Positions 56,268 to 64,000 of a stretch of 64,000 nt of DNA are shown here, piece by piece. The position numbers and the translations under genes are program-made. Every line of letters begins with the position of its first letter. Position 1 is the first letter of the stretch. The DNA lies in the NCBI GenBank assembly GCA_014695255.1, contig JACJNX010000089.1, forward strand, positions 62,001-126,000. The letters run 5' to 3'. Below the pieces are notes generated by a model, which saw only the letters and a list, made by a program, of their open reading frames with translations, was not told the origin of the DNA and did no database searches. This DNA is from Cyanobacteria bacterium FACHB-63. GTDB taxonomy: Bacteria > Cyanobacteriota > Cyanobacteriia > Leptolyngbyales > Leptolyngbyaceae.

Positions 56268-57719
56268 ATGCAAATTCAGACACCAGACTGGGTAAAGAAC
56301 GCAGTTTTTTATCAAATTTTCCCCGATCGATTTGCTCGCGCCAAGCAACGGCATAGAAAACTGCTCAAGTCGATGCGTTGGGAAGATTGGGATGCGACTC
56401 CGACGCTACAAGGCTACAAGGGGGGCGACCTTTGGGGCATCATCGAGAAGCTCGATTACATTCAGGATCTAGGCGTGAATGCGATTTACTTTACGCCAAT
56501 TTTCCAGTCGGCTAGCAATCACCGCTATCACACGCATGACTATTACCAGGTCGATCCGATGTTGGGTGGCAACGAGGCGTTTCGCGAGTTGCTCGAAGCG
56601 GCACATGAGCGAGACATCAAGGTTGTGCTGGATGGTGTGTTTAATCACGCCAGTCGCGGCTTCTTCTTTTTCCACGATGTTTTAGAAAACGGTGATCATT
56701 CGCCTTGGGTGGATTGGTTTAGGATTCATCAGTTCCCGCTGCATCCGTATACGGGAGAGCTTCCAGCAGGGTATGAAGGCTGGGATAACAATCGCGCTCT
56801 GCCCGTGTTCAATCACGATAATCCGGAGGTGCGAGAGTACATCATGGAAATCGCGGAATATTGGATTAAGTTTGGCATTGATGGGTGGCGGTTAGATGTA
56901 CCGTTTGAGGTGAAAACGCCGGGATTTTGGCAGGAATTTCGAGATCGCGTCAAAGCCCTGAATTCTGAAGCTTATATCGTGGGTGAAGTTTGGGGCGATT
57001 CGCGTCAGTGGCTCGATGGCACTCAGTTCGATGGCGTGATGAATTACCTGTTTGCAGGTCCAACGATCGCATTTGCGGCGGGCGATCGAGTGGTATTAGA
57101 TCAGGTTCAAAGCCGGGATTACCAGCCGTATCCGCCGATGTTTGCGGGTGAGTATGCTCAAAAGATGCAGGATCTATTGAAGCTGTATCCTTGGGAAATT
57201 CAGCTTACCCAACTAAATTTATTAGCAAGCCATGACACAGCGCGATTGATGACCATTGCAGGCAGCGATCGTCCGAGCATTGAGCTTTGTACTTTGTTGC
57301 TGATGACGTTTCCGGGTGCGCCGAGTATTTACTACGGTGATGAAGTGGGATTACCGGGAGCGATCGATCCAGATTCTCGGCGGGGTTTCCCGTTAGAGTC
57401 AAACTGGAATTACAAAATCTACGAGTGTCACCGTCAATTAGTCAAACTGCGCCATGCTTATCCCGCTTTGAGAACGGGGGATTACAAGGTGTTGTATGCG
57501 GAAGGAACAACTTACGTTTTTGCGCGAACCTTAGACGATCAAACGGTGATTATTGCGGTGAATGTGGGAACCGTTGCGGTGAAAGCTGCGATTCATTGGA
57601 GTAAAACGGGGCTTAAAACGCATCCGAATCGCATCGTTTACGGCAATGCAGAATTGATTTGGAATGAGCAAGAGCTAGAGATTGATCTGCCTGAGCGATC
57701 GGGCTGTATTGTCGCCTAA
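56268..57719 (+). CDS. Alpha-amylase family enzyme, neopullulanase/cyclomaltodextrinase-like
   Basis: This 483-residue GH13 TIM-barrel protein without signal peptide probably acts in the cytoplasm on glycogen-derived oligosaccharides. Conserved regions: DGVFNHASRG, GIDGWRLDVPFEV (nucleophile Asp), YIVGEVWGD (general acid Glu) and LLASHDTARL (third catalytic Asp). VFYQIFPDRFARAK near the N-terminus is typical of the cyclomaltodextrinase/neopullulanase branch, but the N-terminal starch-binding domain common there is absent. Confidence 0.9.
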   Translation: MQIQTPDWVKNAVFYQIFPDRFARAKQRHRKLLKSMRWEDWDATPTLQGYKGGDLWGIIEKLDYIQDLGVNAIYFTPIFQSASNHRYHTHDYYQVDPMLGGNEAFRELLEAAHERDIKVVLDGVFNHASRGFFFFHDVLENGDHSPWVDWFRIHQFPLHPYTGELPAGYEGWDNNRALPVFNHDNPEVREYIMEIAEYWIKFGIDGWRLDVPFEVKTPGFWQEFRDRVKALNSEAYIVGEVWGDSRQWLDGTQFDGVMNYLFAGPTIAFAAGDRVVLDQVQSRDYQPYPPMFAGEYAQKMQDLLKLYPWEIQLTQLNLLASHDTARLMTIAGSDRPSIELCTLLLMTFPGAPSIYYGDEVGLPGAIDPDSRRGFPLESNWNYKIYECHRQLVKLRHAYPALRTGDYKVLYAEGTTYVFARTLDDQTVIIAVNVGTVAVKAAIHWSKTGLKTHPNRIVYGNAELIWNEQELEIDLPERSGCIVA

Positions 57720-57762
57720 CAGAGCCTAAATCCACAGAACTCGCTTCGATGTTGAATCCGGA

Positions 57763-57800
57763 TCGCCCCCTAAATTCCTCACGAGTGAGGGACTTTGAAG
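57763..57800 (-). repeat. Dispersed cyanobacterial palindromic repeat, copy 2
   Basis: Read on the minus strand it gives CTTCAAAGTCCCTCACTCGT then GAGGAATTTAGGGGG, matching the copy at 30661-30695 except for a few bases. The core CCTCAC-TC-GTGAGG folds into a hairpin. It lies in the 183-bp gap between the convergent amylase and phosphohexomutase genes. Confidence 0.7.
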
Positions 57801-57836
57801 GTGTGAAATCTACTTGATTAGAGGAATCACTTTTTT

Positions 57837-57871
57837 CTAAGTCCCCTAGAATGGGGAATTTAGGGGCAATC
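57837..57871 (+). repeat. Dispersed cyanobacterial palindromic repeat, copy 3
   Basis: CTAAGTCCCCTAGAATGGGG followed by AATTTAGGGGC keeps the AAGTCCC...GGGATTTAGGGG layout of the other copies with a different loop. It is 36 bp from copy 2 in the opposite orientation, so the pair can form one large imperfect stem. Confidence 0.6.
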
Positions 57872-57902
57872 AGCCGCTCAAACCGAAGCGGAAAATTCAT
57901 TC

Positions 57903-59348
57903 TCAACTCGCCCAATCTCGCGCCCAGTTGAGCGTTTGGTGAACTTGATCGATCGTTGCCGCTTCACAATACAGCCGCAAAACGGGTTCTGTCCCACTAA
58001 AGCGAATCAACAACCAGCTTTGATCCTCAAGCCGGAACTTATAGCCATCATCGGTCTGACAGCTAATTACTGCTTTTCCAGCAATAGTTTGCGGGGGTTG
58101 CGTTTTCAACTGCTCCAAGAGTTTGGCGCGGACTTCCATGCTGGCAAGGGGGAGATCAATGCGATCGTATTCCGACAAAAAGCCGGTTCTTTCCTGTAAA
58201 CGGCGGTAGAGTTCGCCTAAATCGGTTCCTGTTTGCACCACAGTTTCGAGAACATACAGTGCCGACAGTAACGCATCGCGCTCCGGAATATGATGACCAT
58301 AGCCGATCCCGCCGGACTCTTCTCCGCCGAGTAGAACTTTGGCTTCAAGCATTCGATCGGCAATGTATTTATAGCCGATCGGCGTTTCGTGTACAGGCAG
58401 ATCGTAAAGCTTAGCAACCAACGGCATTAGATCAGAACCGCTCACCGTTTTGACAAATTCGCCGCTAAAGCCTTTTTGTACCAGATGCTCGATCAGAATC
58501 GGGATCAAGATTTGGGAACTGAGAAAATTGCCTTTAGCATCGACTGCTCCAACGCGATCGGCATCGCCATCAAACACCAAACCCACCGCTAAGCTATTCT
58601 CATCAAAGTTCTGAATCGTCTCTAAAATCTTTGGCAAATACTTCGGTAGCGGTTCTGGTGCGCCTCCTGCAAACAGGGGATCGCGATCGCTGTTCAATTC
58701 GTGAATTTCCACACCCAGCAATCGCGCTAATCCAGTCGCTGCGGCTCCGTGCATCACATCGGCAAACACCGTGACTTTCCCTTGCTCAATCGCCGTTTTA
58801 ATCGCGGTGGTATCAACGAGCGATCGTAGTCCTTCGCAATAACTTTCCCAGGGATCAAATGTGCGGAATGTTCCCGGTTGTGCATCAGCCGCAGGCACAC
58901 CACTCGCTAACAAGGCTTCAATCTTCTTCGTCACTTCCGGCGGCACTGATCCCCCGTGAGCGCTTTTAACTTTCAACCCCGAATAGTTACCGGGATTATG
59001 GCTTGCCGTAATCACGATCGCACCCAACGCATTCAGCTTCTTCGCTGCCCAACTAAAGGCAGGAGTCGGCGCGAAACTTTCAGAAAACAGCACATCAAAG
59101 CCAACTTTGCGAATCGACTCTGCGGCAGTGCGGGCGAACTCTTCAGATAAAAATCGGCGATCGTAGCCCACAATCACGGTATTGCTTCCGGTTTCAGCAC
59201 CGTAAACCTCAGACAGAACTTGAGCCGCGATCGGGGCAACAGTCATGACGCGATCGAACGTGAAATCAGCAGCAATCACGCCGCGCCAGCCATCGGTGCC
59301 AAACTGAATCGGATTAATTGTGGTAATTGTCATCGGCGCGTGAGCCAT
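57903..59348 (-). CDS. Phosphoglucomutase/phosphomannomutase family protein
   Basis: This 481-residue enzyme of the alpha-D-phosphohexomutase superfamily has GTDGWRG near the N-terminus, the catalytic phosphoserine in TASHNPGNYSGLK, metal loop DGDADRVG, sugar-binding GEESGGIGYG and phosphate-binding RFSGTEPVLRLY. All four active-site segments are intact. It interconverts hexose 1- and 6-phosphates and could feed nucleotide sugars to the exopolysaccharide locus. ATG 59348 is taken; an internal ATG at 59333 is also possible. Confidence 0.9.
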   Translation of the reverse strand: MAHAPMTITTINPIQFGTDGWRGVIAADFTFDRVMTVAPIAAQVLSEVYGAETGSNTVIVGYDRRFLSEEFARTAAESIRKVGFDVLFSESFAPTPAFSWAAKKLNALGAIVITASHNPGNYSGLKVKSAHGGSVPPEVTKKIEALLASGVPAADAQPGTFRTFDPWESYCEGLRSLVDTTAIKTAIEQGKVTVFADVMHGAAATGLARLLGVEIHELNSDRDPLFAGGAPEPLPKYLPKILETIQNFDENSLAVGLVFDGDADRVGAVDAKGNFLSSQILIPILIEHLVQKGFSGEFVKTVSGSDLMPLVAKLYDLPVHETPIGYKYIADRMLEAKVLLGGEESGGIGYGHHIPERDALLSALYVLETVVQTGTDLGELYRRLQERTGFLSEYDRIDLPLASMEVRAKLLEQLKTQPPQTIAGKAVISCQTDDGYKFRLEDQSWLLIRFSGTEPVLRLYCEAATIDQVHQTLNWARDWAS

Positions 59349-59485
59349 GCTTGCACTTCTCCTGCTGCAAAAGGGATTGGGACAGAAACAGTGTAACGGG
59401 GATATCCCAGACTTTATCGAGTTTTATGATCTTTCCCCAGTTTCTTTACAGAGCGACCCAAGGCTTCCAAAACCCTTCAAAATTC

Positions 59486-59520
59486 CCCTACTCCCCACTC
59501 TCCACCCCCCACTCCTCAAC
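59486..59520. repeat. Heptamer tandem repeat tract
   Basis: Five consecutive heptamers: CCCTACT, CCCCACT, CTCCACC, CCCCACT and CCTCAAC. This is the style of the short tandemly repeated repetitive sequences of cyanobacteria. It lies in the divergent gap between the phosphohexomutase and MFS genes. Confidence 0.6.
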
Positions 59521-59556
59521 TACCCTTGCAATATAAACCTCACCGTTCTTTCATTT

Positions 59557-60732
59557 ATGCGTTCTTCACTAGTTTGGATGATGGCGATCGCGTCGGGCGC
59601 AACGGTCGCAAATTTGTACTACAATCAGCCGCTTCTAGCAAAAATAGCTCAACAGTTTGAAGTTTCGGCAGCAGAAGTCGGAACGATCCCAATGTTGACG
59701 CAGATTGGATATGCAGTCGGAATGTTATTAATCGCGCCGTTGGGCGATCGCGTGGAGCGACGGCGGTTGATTGTAATCATGACCGGATGTACTGCGATCG
59801 CCCTCCTGATTGCGGCATTATCCACGAATCTTGTCGCATTAAGTCTTGCAAGCTTTGCGATCGGTCTTAGTGCGGTTTCAGCTCAGATTCTAGTTCCGTT
59901 TGCTGCACAACTCTGTAAGCCAGAGCAACGCGGCAGAGTAGTCGGCATGGTGATGAGCGGATTGTTTATCGGGATTTTGGTCGCACGAACGGTGAGCGGA
60001 CTTGTCGGACAAGCGCTAGGTTGGCAAGCGATGTATGGAGTTGCTAGTGGGGTGATGGTGCTGTTGGCGATCGTTTTAACAAACCAGTTGCCGCGCTATC
60101 AATCGGATTTAACGTTGGCGTATCCGGCGTTGCTGCGATCGATGCTGAATTTGATTCAGCGAGAACCCATCCTGCAAGCTTCATCCTGGATTGGGGCAAT
60201 GTCATTCGGTGCGTTCAGCGCTTTCTGGAGTACGCTGGCATTTCTGCTAGAACAACCGCCTTATAGGTACGGGAGTGATGTTGCGGGACTGTTTGGATTA
60301 GTCGGAGTGGTGGGCGCATTGGCAGCGACGATCGTCGGAAAAATTGCCGATCGTCGCAGTCCAAGCTTTACGCTGAAGATTGGCATTTTGACGACAACGA
60401 CTTCGTTTTTAGTGTTTTGGGCGTTGGGAAAACAGCTAGGCGGCTTGGTTGTAGGGGTGATTCTCTTAGATTTAGGGGTGCAGACGACTCAGATCTCGAA
60501 TCAGGCCACGCTCTACAGTTTGCCTGCGGAAATTCACAATCGCTTAAATGCGTTGTACATCACGCTTTATTTTGTTGGCGGCGCAGTTGGATCGTATTTA
60601 GGTGCTTACGCTTGGAATCGGTTTCAGTGGTCTGGCGTGTGCGCGATCGGCTTTGGGATGATGCTGTTGGCAGGGGCGGGATTGTATTGGCGGCAACAGC
60701 ATCCAAAGCGTGAGAAAGCAACGAGGGGCTAA
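59557..60732 (+). CDS. MFS transporter
   Basis: I take ATG 59557 (MRSSLVWMMAIASGATVANL), which gives 391 residues and twelve transmembrane segments; the frame is open to 59347 but that extension is heptamer-repeat sequence. ANLYYNQPLLAKIAQQF and LIAPLGDRVERRRLIV (the loop 2-3 motif) are diagnostic of the DHA1/YgaY-like branch. The substrate is unknown. Its 3' end overlaps the convergent small gene by 4 bp. Confidence 0.9.
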   Translation: MRSSLVWMMAIASGATVANLYYNQPLLAKIAQQFEVSAAEVGTIPMLTQIGYAVGMLLIAPLGDRVERRRLIVIMTGCTAIALLIAALSTNLVALSLASFAIGLSAVSAQILVPFAAQLCKPEQRGRVVGMVMSGLFIGILVARTVSGLVGQALGWQAMYGVASGVMVLLAIVLTNQLPRYQSDLTLAYPALLRSMLNLIQREPILQASSWIGAMSFGAFSAFWSTLAFLLEQPPYRYGSDVAGLFGLVGVVGALAATIVGKIADRRSPSFTLKIGILTTTTSFLVFWALGKQLGGLVVGVILLDLGVQTTQISNQATLYSLPAEIHNRLNALYITLYFVGGAVGSYLGAYAWNRFQWSGVCAIGFGMMLLAGAGLYWRQQHPKREKATRG

Positions 60733-61034
60733 AGAGAATCATCAAAGCAAATCCAGACCTGAAATCCTGGTGCATTGCGATTTGCGCCGAGGAACTTCAG
60801 TATGTCTCCAAGCATAATCCCGCCGTGAATGGATTTTTCGTCGGCGCGCTGGCATCCTTCGAAGTGGTAGAGGCTGCCTGTATGATTGAGCAGGCTGGAA
60901 CTGAAATCGCAGGCGGAAGTGTGGACAAAATCACGAGTTTCCCTTTGTTGAGCCAGCCAGAGGATATCGTTCTTCAGCACGAGCGACGGAATTGAAAGGG
61001 TTCTCCAAGAGCGATGCAAAACCGAAATCTGCAT
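60729..61034 (-). CDS. Small conserved-looking protein of unknown function
   Basis: This 101-residue protein has three Cys (SACDF, EGCQ, WICF) and several His, with stretches REIRDFVHTS-like QRETRDFVHTSACDFSSSLL and HGGIMLGDILKFLGANRNA. I think this is a conserved cyanobacterial family but cannot name it. No signal peptide or membrane segment. It ends inside the last codon area of the MFS gene (4-bp overlap). Confidence 0.55.
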   Translation of the reverse strand: MQISVLHRSWRTLSIPSLVLKNDILWLAQQRETRDFVHTSACDFSSSLLNHTGSLYHFEGCQRADEKSIHGGIMLGDILKFLGANRNAPGFQVWICFDDSL

Positions 61035-61120
61035 CTCAGAAGAATCGTAAAAAGAAAAAATAGGTACGATTCATGAATATCTAGCTTGATGTTGAAGCGA
61101 GTTATAAGGAAGCCGCAACC

Positions 61121-61933
61121 ATGCACTTATCCCAGCAAGATGCTGCACTCTATTACGAACTGATGTGGGCACTGCAATTTCACATCAAACAGGCGCTCAA
61201 TCTGTTTCCGGAGGTTCAGTCTCTTGAGCAATATGTTGACCTGCCTGTGGAGCGTAAAATTAAAGTCCGGGAAGCTCTGTATAGTGATCCGACTTGGGTT
61301 GACCGATTCCTGCAAGAGAACCCTCAACAGTTTTCGGATGAGAAATGCGCGATCGTCGCCAGTTGGAAGCACTTTATCGCCGATGATTTCTACATCGAAC
61401 GAATGCTGAAAAAGTACACCATTTTCATTTCACAGAGTGAGAAAGTCTAGGGCGTGTGGGGGCTACAAGATGATTTTGACGCAATGCTTCATCCGAGTCA
61501 GCTACCTTTGTGCGTTCGTGCCGTCTTGCTGCCTTTCCAAGACAAAATCATTTACGACGGACTTTTACAAGGCTATAACGTCCTATTTGGTAGCGGCATT
61601 TCGAGCCGATTAAAAGAAGTGTATTTATCCGCAAAACAGCGCGGTGAAATCATTGAAACTTTGAACAGTTCAATCTCTCAGCCCACCATTTCTGTTGCTG
61701 CGAAAGCCGTAAAAGATTGGTCACCTGAACTGGAAGAACTGCTCACCAAAGCCAGTAAACTCCGAGGTGGCAATGGACAACCCGCCGTTTATAGCCCGAT
61801 CTTCAGTTTGATTAAAGCCAGCCTTGAATTAGGACAAGCAGCCACCCTCAATCCTGACGATGCGGAACGCTTGTGGAAACTCTTTGCAAAGGTCGAGCAG
61901 GCAGTGAAAAAGGTCGAGCGGGAGCTTCACTGA
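61121..61933 (+). pseudogene. Conserved unknown protein split by one in-frame amber codon
   Basis: Two frames, 61121-61450 and 61454-61933, are in the same register and separated only by TAG at 61448-61450. Read through, they give a 270-position protein: an N-terminal half (LSQQDAALYYELMWALQFHI, SWKHFIADDFYIERMLKKYT) and a C-terminal half (CVRAVLLPFQDKIIYDGLLQ, GYNVLFGSGISSRLKEVYLS). I recall similar continuous proteins in cyanobacteria. The downstream half could restart at GTG 61454, but no ribosome site is visible, so a recent nonsense mutation, a sequencing error or readthrough are the options. Confidence 0.6.
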
Positions 61934-62260
61934 GAAGGCATCTCCATAGGATACCTGCGGTTTCTACATAGATTGCATTGCTAATTTGGGTTCTTCATTT
62001 TTGGGAAGCAAGGGAACTGCGATCGCTGGAGGTTGCCGTAGTCCAAGCGGGTACAGTTCGGCTTATTGCAAGGCTGTCATCGGGGGTAGTTTGAGACACC
62101 CGTTTTGTGATTGCAATGCGGTAGCGATCGCTGATTTGGTCGTCTAGAGCATCTGCACACTGCTACGCAGATACCGGGTCGCAACAATCAGACGGCTGTG
62201 AACCTCTGATCACAAATCGGGGTTTTCCAAATACGGTTCATGCGGGGAAAAATCGACTGA
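61934..62260. other. 327-bp gap after the split gene
   Basis: Nothing convincing is seen. It contains two HIP1 octamers and short minus-strand open stretches that I cannot assign. Confidence 0.4.
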
Positions 62261-64000
62261 TCAAAACTGATAGCGAATTCGTGCTTGAACAAAATGATCG
62301 CTGACATCCCGCTTGCCTAAAATTGTTTCGTATCCGACTCCGATCGATAAATTATTCGCAAACTGAGTTTGGACTCCCGCGCTCAGACGAATAAAATCTC
62401 GATCGGGTTCACCCGTTCTGGTGCGGTTGGGGATTCCGGGCTGACCAACAAGCTCGGTGACAATTTCGCGACTTCCGTTGGCAAATTCATGCTCATAGTT
62501 TGCCGCAATAAACGGCGTTACCGTTGCAGCAGGAGAACGGAAATCATACGAAAGCTGCGCTCCAACATTCAAAATTACAGAATCTGCTTTTTGATCCGCC
62601 ACATTCAAATTCAGAATGCTACCATTTTGCTCAGTGTATCCATCAATGTTAACTCTGGTATATCGAACACCAATCATCGGCCCGACAGATAACTGTTCTC
62701 TTCCAAAGTTATACCCTGTGTTCAAACGAACAGAAAATTGATTGCCGTTAGTATTTGCAGTTGCAGAGCGGAAACCCGTCACATTAATTTTTCGATCGAT
62801 TTCAAAGTCATTCCAGCCATAGTTAATCACTGCATCTGCATAGAAGCGATCGCGCTCATAACTTCCATAGGCAGAGAGCGAATAACTATCAATATCAACT
62901 CTGCCGCGATTGTTGTTTAAGTCGCTATTGCTGCTTGCATAATTAAATGCTAGTCCCAGTGCTAAATCATTTGTGACGCGATAATCTGCTCCGACTGTAA
63001 CCCCTTTGGTATCAAAATCAAACCCTGTACTGCGATCGTTCGCATCCTGATCTCCAAAGTTAAAATCTCCGTTCACAAAGACACCCAACCTTTGATTGGG
63101 GTTTTGAGTTGGATTTCGCAGCGTTACTAATCGACCATCCAGATCGCGAGTGGGACGACGCGCTACACCCAGTGCAATCTCGGCTTGGGGCACGATCGTT
63201 TGTGGAGCCGTCAAAATATCTAGCGCATACTCTGAAATAAGTCGATGCGCGGCGGTTGTCGGATGAATATCATCCCAAAATAGAAACTGATCGCAATTTG
63301 CGCCCGATAGAATACAAGATTGAGTCACGTTGGTAAAGCCAAATCGAGCCGGATCATTGAGCGCTTCATTGAGTAGTGCACCGATATCAAGTGGAATGAT
63401 ATTCACATCTGGCTGACTTTGCGCTAAGGCTTGTAATGAGGTTCTTAAGCCTTGATTGTGCGTGGTTGAAAGTTGAGTCAGTCCTGCGCGTCGCTCTGGA
63501 GTCCTCGCTCCCGGCGTTATGCCTAAATCCGGCAGGTTTGGCACGATCAAGGTTCTTGTGCCTGCTGCGGTCAGGCGTTGCAAAATGCTAGAAATATTTC
63601 CCAATGGAATTGCAGGATCAGTAACGCGACCACCAAGATAATCATTTGCGCCTGCCCAAACGACAAACACACGATTGGGGCTAATACTCGGTGAATTCTG
63701 CAAAAAGCCATTCACCTGAGTCGTCACGCCAGGTCCGAACGGAACCGTTGTATTTGTCGTTCCGCTTGAAGCTCCAGCAAAGGCAAAATTAACCGTTGTA
63801 GTCGTTAGGTTGAGTGTTTCAGCAAGGCTTTCAATCCAAACAGGTCCATTGCTCAACCGACCGTTAAAATAAGGAGGACTCGGCGGAACTAAACCATTTG
63901 TCGCTCTGAAGAGATTGCCATTATCTGAAAGGCTATCTCCAAAGACTGTAAATCCTTCAATCGCTTGAGCTGAGACGCGAACAGGTAGTAAGGAAACCGC
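62261..64000 (-). CDS. GDSL/SGNH esterase with autotransporter barrel, 5' end outside window
   Basis: The frame is open to the right edge, so the start and part of the signal peptide are missing (visible leader VSLLPVRVSAQA). The catalytic Ser is in FTVFGDSLSDNGN, an oxyanion residue is in VWAGANDYL, and the Asp/His pair is in WDDIHPTTAAHRLISEYAL: a complete SGNH triad. The last 260 or so residues form a C-terminal autotransporter barrel (from about GVTVGADYRVTNDLALGLAF) ending ARIRYQF with terminal Phe. It is an EstA-type surface esterase/lipase. Confidence 0.9.
   Translation of the reverse strand, partial: AVSLLPVRVSAQAIEGFTVFGDSLSDNGNLFRATNGLVPPSPPYFNGRLSNGPVWIESLAETLNLTTTTVNFAFAGASSGTTNTTVPFGPGVTTQVNGFLQNSPSISPNRVFVVWAGANDYLGGRVTDPAIPLGNISSILQRLTAAGTRTLIVPNLPDLGITPGARTPERRAGLTQLSTTHNQGLRTSLQALAQSQPDVNIIPLDIGALLNEALNDPARFGFTNVTQSCILSGANCDQFLFWDDIHPTTAAHRLISEYALDILTAPQTIVPQAEIALGVARRPTRDLDGRLVTLRNPTQNPNQRLGVFVNGDFNFGDQDANDRSTGFDFDTKGVTVGADYRVTNDLALGLAFNYASSNSDLNNNRGRVDIDSYSLSAYGSYERDRFYADAVINYGWNDFEIDRKINVTGFRSATANTNGNQFSVRLNTGYNFGREQLSVGPMIGVRYTRVNIDGYTEQNGSILNLNVADQKADSVILNVGAQLSYDFRSPAATVTPFIAANYEHEFANGSREIVTELVGQPGIPNRTRTGEPDRDFIRLSAGVQTQFANNLSIGVGYETILGKRDVSDHFVQARIRYQF

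Noticed and set aside
61934..62260. Pseudogene on the minus strand before the autotransporter
   Set aside because: Short open stretches only, with no recognisable family.

Overview
The window looks like a chromosomal segment of a cyanobacterium, probably filamentous. The evidence is the frequent HIP1 octamer GCGATCGC (for example at 3481, 3849, 15440, 24122), cyanobacterial families (DUF4278, an Npun_F0494-like protein, a short dicluster 4Fe-4S ferredoxin), and dispersed palindromes and heptamer tracts of the kind found in these genomes. I saw no rRNA, tRNA or CRISPR array. Two genes run off the edges: an FAD monooxygenase on the left and a GDSL-esterase autotransporter on the right.

Layout. 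1-10.2 kb is an accessory zone with a transposase graveyard: an IS1-type zinc-ribbon fragment, three decayed IS6-family copies and a fused IS982/IS630 relic. These are interspersed with a double-AAA+ Cdc48-like ATPase, two exported ferritin-like proteins followed by an ECF sigma factor and a RskA-type anti-sigma factor, and a DUF981 membrane protein. 10.5-22.3 kb is a signalling block: a 1942-residue soluble hybrid kinase with nine 92-residue HAMP-type repeats and three receivers, convergent with a two-gene unit of an OmpR-type regulator (receiver, winged helix, Hpt, receiver, degenerate GGDEF) and a five-PAS hybrid kinase. Divergent from that unit is a small secreted protein of four 32-residue repeats, then a secreted ADYC-domain protein and a RarD-type permease.

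25.5-41.5 kb is a co-oriented Wzx/Wzy-type exopolysaccharide locus: WecG/TagA transferase, polymerase/ligase, flippase, FkbM methyltransferase, seven known or probable glycosyltransferases, a Wza-like export protein and a Wzc-like chain-length ATPase. No initiating phosphoglycosyl transferase is present. It is followed, in the opposite direction, by a large predicted outer-membrane barrel protein and a small exported protein.

44.8-64 kb is mostly ordinary chromosome: Uma2 nuclease, oligopeptide-type ABC permease, cobyric acid synthase, ferredoxins, LURP-one-like and SRPBCC proteins, a HEAT-repeat protein, an alpha-oxoamine synthase, an unknown protein beside a lipoprotein, a Rieske oxygenase, an alpha-amylase family enzyme, a phosphohexomutase and an MFS transporter. 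Near the end a reading frame is split by one amber codon.

The most interesting points are the ferritin-like/ECF/anti-sigma module between IS6 relics, the near-identical HAMP repeats, the secreted repeat protein beside the two-component unit, a Cys/His-rich 84-bp repeat frame, and the amber-split gene. I found no clear-cut new defence or mobile system.
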